A stretch of 64,000 nt of DNA from CAYLPJ01 sp964385465 (GTDB lineage: Bacteria > Planctomycetota > Phycisphaerae > SM23-33), in assembly GCA_964385465.1 (NCBI GenBank), contig CAYLPJ010000027.1:1-64000 (forward strand). The letters are read 5' to 3'. Positions 19,180-29,275 of the stretch are shown here, piece after piece. Position numbers and translations under genes: made by a program. Numbering within the stretch: the stretch's first letter is position 1; every line of letters starts with the position of its first letter. The notes under the pieces are model-generated. The model saw only the letters and a program-made list of their open reading frames with translations, did not search any database and was not told the DNA's origin.

Positions 19180-22100
19180 CTACTCGTCCAGACTCTCGAA
19201 ATATCGCCGCAGCCGCTCTTCGTAGCCGCGGGGGAGGTTTCCCTTCTCGCGCGATCGCATGGCCTTGCGGACGCTGGAGGGCAAGGCGGTGAACCAGGTG
19301 GGGTCTTCGCGTCGTCCGCCGGCGCCCATGGTGCGGGCGACGTCGCCGCCGCGAAGCTCGGTCGATTGTCCGTCGTTGCCCTCGGGGGCGTCCTGGAAGC
19401 TGACCTCGCCGTCCTTGACGCCGGGGTTCTGCCCGCCGCGGCCCATGCTGGCCGAGCCGCCCCCGCCGGGGCCGGACTGGCCCTTCGACGGGCCCCGGGC
19501 CTGGCTCTGGCCTTGACCCTGACCTTGACCTTGGCCCTGGCCTTGGCCCTGGCCTTGGCCCTGGCCTTGTGCCTGGCCCTGGCCCTGTGCCTGGCCCTGG
19601 CCCTGGCCTTGCGCCTGAGCCTGAGCGGATGCCGCGGCGGCGGCCGCGGCGGCCTGGGCGGCCGCCGACGAGCCGGCGAGCATCTGCGAACTGGTCATCG
19701 CCGAGGCCGGCACCATGCCGCTGCCCATCTCGGCGCCCTGCCCGGCGGGTTGCCCCCCGGCCATGCCGGCCTCGGGCATGCCCCCCTGACCGCCGGCCTC
19801 GGCACCGGCGGGCTGGCCGCCCTCGGCGCCGGCCTGGGCGGCCGCGGGCATGCCGCCCTGGGCGCCGGCCTGCTCCCCACCGGCCATCTCGCCGCCGCCC
19901 TGCTCGCCGCCGGCAGGTTGCCCGCCGGCCATTTCGCCGCCGGCCTGCTCCCCACCGGCCATCTCGCCACCGGCCATCTCGCCACCGGCCTGTTCGCCAC
20001 CGGCCTGTTCGCCGCCGGCCATCTCACCCTCACCGCCGGCTTCGGGCGCCAGGCCGGCCGGGGCCTCGCCCTCGGCGGCGCCCTCGCCGGCGGCGTCGGC
20101 TGCCTGGGCGAGGAGGTCCTCCTCGCGGGCAAGCCGGCCGGCGGCGTCCATGGCCTCGCGGATGGGCTGGTTCTCGATCTCGGACTGCCCGCTGAGCTGC
20201 TCGGCCCCCTGGCCGACCTCTTCCATCGCGCGGGCGTGCTCGGCCATGGCGCCGGCAAGGTTCTCTGCCAGTTGCCGTGCCCCCGCCCCCGCGGGCAGGT
20301 TCTCTGCAAGCTGCTGACCGCCGGCCTGCTCACCGCCGGCCTGCTCGCCGCCGGCCTGTTGACCGGCCGCCTGCTCACCCCCGGCCTGCTCGCCGGCGGC
20401 CTGTTGACCGGCCGCCTGCTGGGCTCCGGCCTGCTGGGCTCCGGCCTGCTGGCCGGCCATCTGCCCGGCGGCGGCTTCCTGTGCGAGGGCCTCGGCGAGG
20501 GCCTGGCCGGCGTCGGCGACCTGCTCGGCGGTCTGGCGCTGGAGGCGTGCGAGCTCGGCCATGCGGCGTGCGAGTTCGAGCTCGTTTTCGAGCTTCTCGG
20601 CCTTCATCTCGGCAATGACGCGCGCCCGCTGTGTTTCCCGGTCGAGCCTGGCGGCGGCCTGGACGGCCTGGGGGGTCTGCCCGGCGGCCTCCTGGGCGGC
20701 GTCGCCGGCCTGCTGGAGGGCGGCGCCGACGGCGGGCAACTGCTTGACGGTCTCGTTGCCAAGCTGCTGAAGCTGCTCGGCGGTGGGCCTGGGGTCGGCG
20801 TCGAGGGCCTTCTCGATCTCGCCCTGGAGGTCCTGGACATCGCCGAGGTCCTTGCCCGCCAGCTCGGCGAGCTTGTCGGCGGCCTGGCCCATCTTCTCGC
20901 GAATGGCATCGGCGGCGTTCTCGAAGTTCTCGGCCAGTTGCTTGCCGGCCGCGGCGCCGGCGGCGTTGGGCTGCACGGCCCCCTCGCCGCCTTCCTGCGG
21001 CAGGGCTTCCTGGAGCTGCCTGGCGGCGGGGGCGGCCTCGTTGAGGGCCTTGGCGGCCTCCCCGACGGCGTCCTCGACGCCCTCGGCCACGCGCTCGCCC
21101 ACGGCGGCGATGTCCTTGGCTTCCTCGGCGGCTTCCTCGGCGACGGGCTGATCGGCCGAGCCGGCGGCGCGATCTTCCTCCATGGCCTCGGACAGCTCGC
21201 GTGCGGCGCCGGCGGCGCGGTCGAGGCTCTCGGCGGCGCGGTTGAGCTCGCCCAGCCGTGTTGCGAGGGCCTTGCGCCGGGTGTCGGCGACGGCCTCGTT
21301 GGCCTCGCCGAGGGCGCGGTCGGCGGCGCGGCGTGCCTCTTCGGCGGCGGCGTGGCGGGCCTCGGCGTCCTCCCCGCGTGCGTCGGCGGCGATGTCCGCC
21401 TCGTCGGCGGCGGCCCGCGCCCGCCCGCGGAGCGCCCGGGGCAGCTCGACCTCGTCGGCGACCTGGTTCATCGCGTCGCGCGCCTGGCGCTGTAGGTTGG
21501 CGGCCTTGCCGGGGTCCTTCTCGGCGGCCGCGGCGGCCTGTTCGGTCTTCCTGGCTGCCTCGGCGAGCTTCTCGCGGGCCTTCTCCAGCTCCTTGGCGAG
21601 CTGCTCGTACTCCGAGGCCGAGCGGTCGCGCTCGCCGCCGCGGCCCTTGGCCAGCTCGGCGTCAAGCTGGGCCAGCGCCCCGACGACCCGTCCCTGCTCG
21701 TCGAGGGCCTCCTCGGTCTTCTCGGCGAAGATCGCCTCGCGTGCCTGGGCCGATGCCGTGGCCGCCCTCTGAACGAGGTCGCTGGTCTCCTCTCGCCCGC
21801 CCAGCAGGCTGGCGAGGGCCCAGAGGTCCTTGCCGATGTCCGCCTGGGCGTTGACCAGCCTCTCGGCGGCGGCCTCGTCGGCGGCGGGGAGCTTTCGGGT
21901 CTGCTCCCGCAGCTTCTCCTGCTCCTCGATGAGCTTCTTGACCGCGTCGCGGACGTCCGGGGGCTTCCTCGCGGCGGCGATGATCTTGCGGATGTCGCCC
22001 AGGACGCTCTCGAGGATCTCGACGACCTTCTCCTGCGTCGCCGCGGCCTTGGGGAACCGCGTGTCCTTGAGCTCCTCGACCGCCCGGTCGATCAGCGCGG

Positions 22101-22752
22101 CCACGCCGGCCTTGCGCAGGCTGCCGCTGGCGTCCGCGGCGGCGGCGCCGGTCTCGCCCGGCCAGCTCGCAACGTCCTTGAGCAGCCTGGCGAACTCGGC
22201 GTACAGGCTGGCGACGGTCCGCTGGGAGCCGACGGCGTCGAGGACGGCCTGCTCGTTCTCGGCGTTGAGGGTGAGCGTCACCCGGCGGGTGGCTCGCTGG
22301 GTCTTGACGATCTCGGCGATGCGGTCGATCAACTCGGCCTGCTTGCGGCGCATCCGCAGCCGCTCGCGTTCGGCCAGCAGGCGCAGCAGGATCTTGTGCA
22401 TGCGCTCCCGCGCGTCGGCCAGCAGGGCCTTGCGGTCGCCGGCGGGGGCCTTGCCCGCCTTGTCCAGCAGCTCGACGACCTGGGGCATCATCTCGTCGGC
22501 CAGCTCGCCGACGCGCCCGCGCATGTCCTTCAGGTCCGTGTAGAGCGGCAGGTCGGTCAGGCCGTTCTCCTCGAGCTGGCGGAGGTGGCTGGTGAGCACG
22601 GAGGCGATCATCTCCCTCGCCAGTTCCCGGGCCCGAAGCTGGTAGGCCTTGCGGCGGCGGATGACGTCGGACTTCTCGGCCGCGGCGGCCGGGGCGGCCA
22701 GCAGGGCCAGCATCAGCAGGCTGCCCAACGCGATGTGGATGCGGCGAGCCAT
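19180..22752 (-). CDS. Giant exported coiled-coil protein with Gly/Gln/Glu low-complexity repeats
   Basis: 1190 residues. A signal peptide (about 1-24, LLMLALLAAPAAAAE) is followed by some 700 residues of Ala/Glu/Arg heptad-rich coiled coil. The next 400 residues are tandem repeats: AGGEQ/AGGEM units, then an almost pure QG/QA tract. A conserved-looking tail closes it (DPTWFTALPSSVRKAMRSRE, then RRYFESLD). No enzymatic motif is seen. Planctomycete MoxR/VWA operons often hold a long coiled-coil protein of this kind. It sits 2 bp from the upstream membrane-protein gene, so is co-expressed. The repeats are prone to slippage, so length may vary between strains. Confidence 0.75.
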   Translation of the reverse strand: MARRIHIALGSLLMLALLAAPAAAAEKSDVIRRRKAYQLRARELAREMIASVLTSHLRQLEENGLTDLPLYTDLKDMRGRVGELADEMMPQVVELLDKAGKAPAGDRKALLADARERMHKILLRLLAERERLRMRRKQAELIDRIAEIVKTQRATRRVTLTLNAENEQAVLDAVGSQRTVASLYAEFARLLKDVASWPGETGAAAADASGSLRKAGVAALIDRAVEELKDTRFPKAAATQEKVVEILESVLGDIRKIIAAARKPPDVRDAVKKLIEEQEKLREQTRKLPAADEAAAERLVNAQADIGKDLWALASLLGGREETSDLVQRAATASAQAREAIFAEKTEEALDEQGRVVGALAQLDAELAKGRGGERDRSASEYEQLAKELEKAREKLAEAARKTEQAAAAAEKDPGKAANLQRQARDAMNQVADEVELPRALRGRARAAADEADIAADARGEDAEARHAAAEEARRAADRALGEANEAVADTRRKALATRLGELNRAAESLDRAAGAARELSEAMEEDRAAGSADQPVAEEAAEEAKDIAAVGERVAEGVEDAVGEAAKALNEAAPAARQLQEALPQEGGEGAVQPNAAGAAAGKQLAENFENAADAIREKMGQAADKLAELAGKDLGDVQDLQGEIEKALDADPRPTAEQLQQLGNETVKQLPAVGAALQQAGDAAQEAAGQTPQAVQAAARLDRETQRARVIAEMKAEKLENELELARRMAELARLQRQTAEQVADAGQALAEALAQEAAAGQMAGQQAGAQQAGAQQAAGQQAAGEQAGGEQAAGQQAGGEQAGGEQAGGQQLAENLPAGAGARQLAENLAGAMAEHARAMEEVGQGAEQLSGQSEIENQPIREAMDAAGRLAREEDLLAQAADAAGEGAAEGEAPAGLAPEAGGEGEMAGGEQAGGEQAGGEMAGGEMAGGEQAGGEMAGGQPAGGEQGGGEMAGGEQAGAQGGMPAAAQAGAEGGQPAGAEAGGQGGMPEAGMAGGQPAGQGAEMGSGMVPASAMTSSQMLAGSSAAAQAAAAAAAASAQAQAQGQGQGQAQGQGQAQGQGQGQGQGQGQGQGQGQGQSQARGPSKGQSGPGGGGSASMGRGGQNPGVKDGEVSFQDAPEGNDGQSTELRGGDVARTMGAGGRREDPTWFTALPSSVRKAMRSREKGNLPRGYEERLRRYFESLDE
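19501..19620. repeat. In-gene minisatellite (6/12-bp units)
   Basis: Direct repeats built from ccttggccctgg-like words encode the QG/QA tract near the C-terminus of the coiled-coil protein. Confidence 0.8.
19867..20030. repeat. In-gene minisatellite (15-bp units, AGGEx)
   Basis: Units such as ccggcctgctcgccg or ccggccatctcgcca occur about ten times and encode AGGEQ/AGGEM on the minus strand. Confidence 0.8.
20311..20462. repeat. Second in-gene minisatellite (AGGEQ/AGQQ units)
   Basis: About ten 15-bp units (for example ccggcctgctcgccg) encode QAGGEQAGGQQ-type sequence in the same protein. Confidence 0.75.
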
Positions 22753-22754
22753 GG

Positions 22755-24368
22755 CTAGTCTCCTATCCCGAGGTGGGCCTCGATGATGTCGTCGAGCTTT
22801 TCCAGCAGGCGGTCGTCGACCTTCCGCATGGCCTCCATGAGGCCCTGGCGGTCGGTGACCTGGAAGCGGATGGGATCGCTTCGGCCGCTACGGCCGGGCA
22901 GGTCGCCGCGGAAGTCGACGGCCTCGAGGGTGATCGTGACGCGGTCGCCCTTGGCCAGCCCCAGCGGCGCGAGCTTCAGTTCGTGCCACTGGGCGAACTT
23001 CGCGGGCGTGTCTTTCGGTCTGGCGATGATCGTCTCGTGGTGCGTCTCGTTGGCGTCGGCGTGGCGGACCGTCCGGTGGAGGATGATCCTGCTGAGGCCG
23101 TAGTCGTCGATCGCCTTGTACATCACCATAGGCGTGGCGGTCGGCAGGACGTACTTGCTGACGGCGGCGGCGGCGACGCGCGGCGGGTTGTCCGGGGAGA
23201 CCTGCACCACGCCTGTGATGGGCCTGTCGAGGCTGAGCCCGTCGGCGTCGGTGACCTGCACGCGGAAGCGCATGGACTCGGCGACCTTCTCGAAGGGCGT
23301 GCCCGCGGGGTCCAGGACCAGCCGATCGCCCCGGCGGGTCAGCGTGCGGCTGGTCTCGTCCACCGAGACGGTCCCGCCGGAGAGCTGCTTGTCGGCCGAG
23401 ACCAGCACGCGGACGTCGGAGCCCTCGGGGACGAGGACCTGTCGGCCCTCGGCGCGGGCGTTCTCGAACCGCTCGGCGGCGTAGGCCGGCGGGGTCGGGT
23501 CCAGCTCGACGCGGACCAGGGGCAGGGGGATGAGTTCGAGGGTCATCGGCTCGGTGTAGGCGTCGCCGAGGTAGACGGTATAGGCCAGGTCGTCCAGCAC
23601 GCGGTTGAGCTTGCCGGTGTAGACCGCCGGGTCGTTGGCGTCGGGCTCGAGGTCGACGGAGGTCGTCAGGTCGCTGGCCAGGGCCCGCAACTCGACGCGC
23701 CCGCCGTCGGGCAGCTCCCCGCCGGCGCGGACGCGGAAGACGACCGGTTGGCCGTAAGCGGCCTTCCGGCCGGCGGGCGAGACGATCTCCTCGATCCGCG
23801 TCCGCGTGGGGTAGTGCGTCCTGCTCAGCAGGAACAGCCGCTTGCAGAACGCCGCGGTATGTCCTGGCATGAGGATCGCCGGGCCGACAATCAGCAGCGC
23901 CGTGAGGGCCAGGACGCCCGCCCGGCGGGTGAGCTGCTCGCGGGAGAAGCCCTCCAGGAAATCCAGCCCGCCGGATGCCTCGGCCGTGCAGTCCACGACG
24001 GCCTCCCGGAGCAGCGGCGAGCCGAACTGCCGCCGCCCGCCGTCTGCGAACTGAAGCGCGGCGACCAGGTCGGAGCTGAGCCCCTGCTGGCGCTCGACCA
24101 GCAGGGCGAGGGACACGTCGTCCTCGTGGACGCGCAGGGCGGGCAGGAGGTAGCGGGTGACGGCCCACGCGGCCGTGGCGACCACGGCGACCAGCAGGAT
24201 GCCCCGCTCCAGGCGTCCCATGCGGATCCAGTAATCCAGCAGGAAGGCGACGCCGAGAGCCCACAGGACGATGCTGACCAGCACCGAGCCCGCCGAGCCG
24301 AGGCGCACCGTCGTCCGGAACCCCCTCAGCCGCCTCAATCCGCGATGTACCGCCGTCAGGTTCTTCAT
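22755..24368 (-). CDS. Membrane protein of the MoxR/VWA operon (DUF4175-like)
   Basis: 537 residues. Two N-terminal membrane segments (about 27-48 and 56-75) and a third near 150-170 (GVLALTALLIVGPAILMP) are followed by a large extracytoplasmic part with Ig-like repeats (PPRVAAAAVSKYVLP, DADGLSLDRPITGVVQVSPDN). This layout matches the multi-pass planctomycete/proteobacterial DUF4175-like proteins placed next to VWA and coiled-coil genes. It probably anchors the coiled-coil partner encoded 2 bp downstream. The family name is tentative. Confidence 0.65.
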   Translation of the reverse strand: MKNLTAVHRGLRRLRGFRTTVRLGSAGSVLVSIVLWALGVAFLLDYWIRMGRLERGILLVAVVATAAWAVTRYLLPALRVHEDDVSLALLVERQQGLSSDLVAALQFADGGRRQFGSPLLREAVVDCTAEASGGLDFLEGFSREQLTRRAGVLALTALLIVGPAILMPGHTAAFCKRLFLLSRTHYPTRTRIEEIVSPAGRKAAYGQPVVFRVRAGGELPDGGRVELRALASDLTTSVDLEPDANDPAVYTGKLNRVLDDLAYTVYLGDAYTEPMTLELIPLPLVRVELDPTPPAYAAERFENARAEGRQVLVPEGSDVRVLVSADKQLSGGTVSVDETSRTLTRRGDRLVLDPAGTPFEKVAESMRFRVQVTDADGLSLDRPITGVVQVSPDNPPRVAAAAVSKYVLPTATPMVMYKAIDDYGLSRIILHRTVRHADANETHHETIIARPKDTPAKFAQWHELKLAPLGLAKGDRVTITLEAVDFRGDLPGRSGRSDPIRFQVTDRQGLMEAMRKVDDRLLEKLDDIIEAHLGIGD

Positions 24369-24380
24369 GGCTATGGGCAG

Positions 24381-26816
24381 CTACCTCAGGTTGACCAGCT
24401 TTCGCACGAACCACTCGACGAGCATGAACCCCGCGGCCAGGATCAGCACCAGCCAGGTGTTCCACAGCTCGAACCGCCGCTCGGTCTTCTCGACCAGCTC
24501 CACGCCCGAGACGGTCTCGGTCAGCCGGGACATCTCCGACAGCTCGTACGCCTTGCCGCCGGTCTGACCGGCCAGGGCGTTCTGGAGCGCGTAATCCCGC
24601 ACGGCGGACCGCCGTTCGGCCGTGACGGGCGCGACCTTGAAGGAGACCTCCACCTCGTCCCTGGTGACCGGGTCGCGGACAAGCAGGCGATGGCGCCCGG
24701 TGGTGAACACCGGGAAGGTCGTCTCGAAGATCACGCCGTCGCGGGCGACGGGGATGGACAGGCTGACCGGCTCGGGCGCCTTGCCGGCGTCGTCGGGCTC
24801 GACGACCAGCCGGGCCGAGAGCTTGTCGATCTCCAGGGGGTCATAGTCCTCGTTGTAGGCCTCGACGATGACGCGGACCTTGTCGCCGGCCTGGTAGGTC
24901 CGCCGGTCGGTCTGGGGCAGGAAGCGCTTCTGGTCGCCCAGCGCCCGCCCGAGGCCGAGGCGGTAGATGATCTGCCCCCAGAGCTGGCGGTAGTACTTCT
25001 CGCCGTACTTCCGCCGCAGCCGCCAGGTCTCGTTGAAGCCGAAGTACACCACCTCGCCCTTGCCGAACCGCCGGATGGCGATCAGCGGCTGGGGGGTCTT
25101 GTCGTCGGCGCAGTACTCGGTGGGGTGCTCGGCCAGGACGGTCGCCAGCGGGTGCTTGCGGGCGACCGGCTGGTACCACGGCAGGTCGCCGAGGTTCGCC
25201 CAGGCCATCGCGCTCTCGCGCTGGTCCTCTCCAAGGTTCATGAAGTCATACTGCCTGGCCGCGGCGGTCAGCTCGGGGCGGAACTCGCCCTGGCGGATCC
25301 GCGTGCCCGGCTCGACGACGACGGGCAGCATGTCGGCGAGGATCGTGCCATGCAGCTCCTCGACCCCGAACCGCGGGCCGGAGAGGAAGACCAGCCCGCC
25401 GCCGAAGGTGCCCACGTAGTCGCGGACCATTTCCTGGAACTGGTCGCTGAGGACCTCGGCGGGCACGTCGGAGATGAGCATCACGTCGTAGCTGAAGAAC
25501 TCCGACCGCGGGCGGATCAGCGTCTCGAGGAAGAGGTCGTTGGTCTGGCGGACCTTGAAGTCCGCCGAGCGGAGGAACGTGCGGAAGCCCTCCCACCCGA
25601 TCAGCGGATCGCGGTGGAAGACCTCCTTGACGAACCGCCACTCCCAGGTCGGCTCGTACTCGACGAACAGCAGCTTCAGCGACTCGTCGCGGACGTTGAT
25701 CTCGCGCTGGACGGTGTTGTTCTCGCCGAGGACCTCGTCGTCGAACGGGCGGACCTTCGCGATCAGGTCGAACTTGCCCACCTCCTCCGGCGTGAACGGG
25801 ATGCGGACGGTCACCTGCGCCTCGTCCATGCGGATCGTCTTCGGCGAGGCCACCTGCCGCGGGCGGCTGACCAGCGAGCCGCCCGCCGTGGTCCCCAACC
25901 GCCGGGCCGACAGCTCGATGGTGGCGTGGCGCCCGGTCAGGCCCGTCTGCCGCAGCCCCACCGACACGTCCGTCCGCTCGTCCTTCTTCAGCAGCAGCGG
26001 CGTCTGGAGGTCCAGCGCCAGGTCCACCACCTCGCGGGGGCCGACGCCGACGGCGTGGAGGGGTATGCGGAGTCTCTCGGCCGCCGCCTGTGGGGGGGCG
26101 CCGGCGTTCTGGGCGAAGTCGCTGACGATCACCGCCCCGGCCAGCAGGTGCGTGGGGTGGCGTCGGTGCAGGTCGTTGATCCCCTCGCCGAGGGCGGTGA
26201 CCTCGCCGGTCCCGCGGAGCTGTTCGGCGACGTAGTCCGGGTCGATGCCCTCCTCCTCGGGCGGGCTCAGCCGGACCTCGCGAACCTGGTCGGCGCGGTC
26301 GAGGGCGTAGCACTGGAGGCGGAACTTCTCGCCGAGGTCCCGCAGCAGGGCCGCCCCGTCGTCCGTGACGGTCCGGCGGACGAGGTCCATCCGGCTGGGC
26401 CCCTCGCCGTCGGGCCCCGGCGCGACGGCCTCGGGGCCGACCGCCCGGGTCAGCCCCGCTTTGGCCTCGACGGAGAGCTTGTCCCGGATGTTCATGCTGT
26501 CGGTGCAGTCGAAGAGCATCAGCAGCAGCGGGCGCGGGTGGTGGGTCATGGTCATCGAGATGACCGGCTCGGCGAGGATCACCAGCAGCAGCGCCAGCAT
26601 CAGCCCGCGCAGGGCGACGCCCGCCGTCCGCGCCGCGCGCTTGGGAACGTCCTGGAAGCGGAGGTAGAACACGACGGCCGCCGCGATCAGCAGCGCGCAG
26701 CCGAACAGCACCAGCGCGGGGCGCTGCTGGGCCCAGGGCGCGGCGAACTTGACCTGGAGGTCGTGAATGCTCTCGAGGCGGTCGACGCCGAGGAGATGTC
26801 CGAGCCACTCGTTCAC
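24381..26816 (-). CDS. VWA plus glutamine-amidotransferase-like membrane protein
   Basis: 811 residues from a GTG start (VNEWLGHLLG). Two membrane helices lie at about 37-56 and 70-90, then a VWA fold with MIDAS LFDCTDSMNI, then a ThuA/amidotransferase-like domain (YDVMLISDVPAEVLSDQFQ, GGGLVFLSGPRFGVEE), and a final membrane helix near the C-terminus (LVLILAAGFMLVEWFV). GTG 26816 is chosen because it overlaps the TGA of the upstream BatA-like gene (GTGA); the longer upstream frame has no homology. No catalytic Cys-His-Glu triad is obvious, so it may be structural. Confidence 0.8.
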   Translation of the reverse strand: MNEWLGHLLGVDRLESIHDLQVKFAAPWAQQRPALVLFGCALLIAAAVVFYLRFQDVPKRAARTAGVALRGLMLALLLVILAEPVISMTMTHHPRPLLLMLFDCTDSMNIRDKLSVEAKAGLTRAVGPEAVAPGPDGEGPSRMDLVRRTVTDDGAALLRDLGEKFRLQCYALDRADQVREVRLSPPEEEGIDPDYVAEQLRGTGEVTALGEGINDLHRRHPTHLLAGAVIVSDFAQNAGAPPQAAAERLRIPLHAVGVGPREVVDLALDLQTPLLLKKDERTDVSVGLRQTGLTGRHATIELSARRLGTTAGGSLVSRPRQVASPKTIRMDEAQVTVRIPFTPEEVGKFDLIAKVRPFDDEVLGENNTVQREINVRDESLKLLFVEYEPTWEWRFVKEVFHRDPLIGWEGFRTFLRSADFKVRQTNDLFLETLIRPRSEFFSYDVMLISDVPAEVLSDQFQEMVRDYVGTFGGGLVFLSGPRFGVEELHGTILADMLPVVVEPGTRIRQGEFRPELTAAARQYDFMNLGEDQRESAMAWANLGDLPWYQPVARKHPLATVLAEHPTEYCADDKTPQPLIAIRRFGKGEVVYFGFNETWRLRRKYGEKYYRQLWGQIIYRLGLGRALGDQKRFLPQTDRRTYQAGDKVRVIVEAYNEDYDPLEIDKLSARLVVEPDDAGKAPEPVSLSIPVARDGVIFETTFPVFTTGRHRLLVRDPVTRDEVEVSFKVAPVTAERRSAVRDYALQNALAGQTGGKAYELSEMSRLTETVSGVELVEKTERRFELWNTWLVLILAAGFMLVEWFVRKLVNLR

Positions 26817-29275
26817 GGGGCGCTCCTCCCCAACCTCGGCGCCGCCAGGAAGAGCATCTCGATCGCCAGGCAGGCCAGGACCATTGCCATAAGGTACTTC
26901 CAGTAGTTGTGCCCGACGCGGGCCATGCCCTCCAGGCGGATCTCCTCGCCGGCGGCCACCCAGCGGAACGGCGTGTCGGTCATCCGCTCGCGGAGGGGCT
27001 GCTCCCCGACGCTGTCGAGCTCGCTCTCGGCCGGCGGGCCGTTCACGGCCAGGAGCATGGACCATTCCTCGCCGGCCCCGAGCGCCTCGCCGGGCCGGCT
27101 TCGCTCGATGCGGTAGAGCCCCCGCCGCTGGACGTCGCGAAGAATCAGCCCGTAGGTGGTCTCGCTGAGGGCCTCGACGGTCAGCGGGCGGGGCTGCTCG
27201 TCGCCGGGGCCGGTGACGGTGAACGCCGCGGCCTGGTCGGCGGAGTCGATGGGCACGATCACCTCATTGACGTCGCCGAACGTCCTGCGTGGCAGCGAGC
27301 GGGTCAGCAGGTCGCGGAGGGCCTGGTCCAGCAGCAGGACGCTGTGCTCGGCGGCGAGGTTGTTCCACTCCGGGAAGATGCCGGTGGTCACCAGGATGAT
27401 CCGCCCGCGTCCGATGTCTCGGCGGACGGCGAACGGCTCGCCGTTGTCGTAGCGCCCCATCACGCGGGGCATCGTCCGCTGGACGCGCTCCTCGACGCTC
27501 AGCCGCGAGAGGTCCGTCGCGGCGAGGTTGGACCACAGCAGCCAGTTGGGCTGGAGCTCGCGGCGGCGGAGCCGGTCGGCCTCGCGCCGGGCGCGGGCGG
27601 TGTCGTCCAGCTTGCCGCGGTTCTCCAGGTCCGCCCAGCGCCGCTCGGCGGCGTCGTTTTCGGCCAGCCAGCGGACCCGTTCCTCCAGCCGCTTCTTCGC
27701 CGCGTCGGGCAACTCGGCCCGCGCCGCCTGCATGTCCACGCCGACGGCCTTGAAGAAGAACGGGGACAGGAAGATCCCTTCCATGGCCCGCGGGGGCAGG
27801 CCCAGGTAGAAGACCGGGTCCTGCATGGTCGCCGGCGCCAAGCGGAAGACGTCCGGGTCGATCGCGTCCGGCTCGGGCAGCTTGCCGATCGGCTCGGGCT
27901 TCAGCGGGGCCGGCAGGATCCCCGCCCCTTCGCGCCACGCCTCGGACTGCCAGGCGACGGGGTCGAACCCGGCCCCGGCGGCGAGGAACAGTTGCCCCCC
28001 CTGCCGGACATACTCGCGAAGCAGGCCGACGAGCTTCGACGGCGGGGACTGCACGCCTGCCAGCGCGACCAGGCGGGCGTCCTTGAGGTCGTCGCGGGTG
28101 ACGTCGTCGGGCTTCCTGTGGCGGACCTCGACGAGCTGCTTGTCCCGCTCCTGGCGGCTGGTCCGCGGGGCCAGCAGCCGCCGCAGCGGGAACGTCTCGC
28201 CGTAGGCGTTGCGGCGCGGGCTCTCGTCGGGGCCGTGCTGGTCGATGAACACCACCGGCAGGCGGGCGACGACGGGCACGACCAGCGTGCGGAAATCGTC
28301 GCCGGGAAGGTGGTCGGGCGTCAGCTCCACGCGGGCGGGGACGAACAGCGGCTTGGCCGCCGTGCCCGCCACGTCGAACGTGTGGCGGAAGACCACCTCC
28401 AGCGACTGATCCGGCAGCAGGTCCACGCGGCGCTGCTCGATGACCTCCCCGCCCAGCCGCAGCGTCACGCCGACGTTGCTCCGCGGGGCGTCGCCCTCGT
28501 GGCGAATCTCCGCCACGAAGACCGCCGGCGTGCGGGCGTCGGCCGCGCCGTCACGCAGCGTCAGGGCCGACACCCACGTGTTGGACCGCTTCTCGGGCCC
28601 GACGCGCGCGATCTGGAGGTCCGGCACCTCGCGGAAGAACTGCGAAAGGTCCTGGGCGCCCCAGCTCTCCCGCTGCATGTCGCTGAGGAACACCACCCGC
28701 TTGGTGGGCAGGTCCTTGGCGGCGCGGCAGGCGCGGGCGGCCCGTTCGGCGGCCGTGCTGGACCGCGACTGGCGGTCCACCAGCTCGATCCGCTGGAGGG
28801 CCTCGAGGGCGTCGGTGCGGGTGGCGTAGACGTCCTTGCCGTACCACCCCGCGTAGTCGCACATGGGCACGAGCGAGACCTTCGAGCCGTCGGGCAGCTC
28901 CCGGAGGAACGTCGCCGCCCGCTCCTTGGCGACGTCCAGCAGGGACTTGTCGAGTTGGGCGTAGCCCATCGACTGGCTGTTGTCGACGGCCAGGACGGCG
29001 TGGATGGGCTCGCCGGCGAACCCGGCGGCGGCGGTGGAAACGCGATAGGGCCTGGTCATCGCGAGGATGAACAGCAGGACGGCCAGCGTACGCAGGGCCA
29101 GCAGCAGCAGGTCGCGGAGGACCAGGAACCGCCGGTTTCGGTGAAGGGCCTCGCGGAGCAGGTCCATCGCGGCCCACTCCACCCGCCGGTGCCTGCGGCG
29201 GTTGAGCAGGTGGATCAGCACCGGCGCCGCCGCCAGCGGCAGGGCCCACAGGAAGGCGGGAGAGAGAAAGTTCAT
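26813..29275 (-). CDS. BatA-like protein (aerotolerance regulator N-terminal plus VWA)
   Basis: 820 residues. The N-terminus is the classic BatA_N helix (MNFLSPAFLWALPLAAAPVL followed by LLNRRRHRRVEWAA) with a second helix at about 60-80. The VWA MIDAS is AVDNSQSMGY. A long periplasmic part follows, with a Gly-rich amidotransferase-like stretch (VRQGGQLFLAAGAGFDP) and a C-terminal membrane helix (YLMAMVLACLAIEMLFLAA). It overlaps both neighbours by 4 bp. Role: VWA partner of the MoxR ATPase at the cytoplasmic membrane. Confidence 0.88.
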   Translation of the reverse strand: MNFLSPAFLWALPLAAAPVLIHLLNRRRHRRVEWAAMDLLREALHRNRRFLVLRDLLLLALRTLAVLLFILAMTRPYRVSTAAAGFAGEPIHAVLAVDNSQSMGYAQLDKSLLDVAKERAATFLRELPDGSKVSLVPMCDYAGWYGKDVYATRTDALEALQRIELVDRQSRSSTAAERAARACRAAKDLPTKRVVFLSDMQRESWGAQDLSQFFREVPDLQIARVGPEKRSNTWVSALTLRDGAADARTPAVFVAEIRHEGDAPRSNVGVTLRLGGEVIEQRRVDLLPDQSLEVVFRHTFDVAGTAAKPLFVPARVELTPDHLPGDDFRTLVVPVVARLPVVFIDQHGPDESPRRNAYGETFPLRRLLAPRTSRQERDKQLVEVRHRKPDDVTRDDLKDARLVALAGVQSPPSKLVGLLREYVRQGGQLFLAAGAGFDPVAWQSEAWREGAGILPAPLKPEPIGKLPEPDAIDPDVFRLAPATMQDPVFYLGLPPRAMEGIFLSPFFFKAVGVDMQAARAELPDAAKKRLEERVRWLAENDAAERRWADLENRGKLDDTARARREADRLRRRELQPNWLLWSNLAATDLSRLSVEERVQRTMPRVMGRYDNGEPFAVRRDIGRGRIILVTTGIFPEWNNLAAEHSVLLLDQALRDLLTRSLPRRTFGDVNEVIVPIDSADQAAAFTVTGPGDEQPRPLTVEALSETTYGLILRDVQRRGLYRIERSRPGEALGAGEEWSMLLAVNGPPAESELDSVGEQPLRERMTDTPFRWVAAGEEIRLEGMARVGHNYWKYLMAMVLACLAIEMLFLAAPRLGRSAP

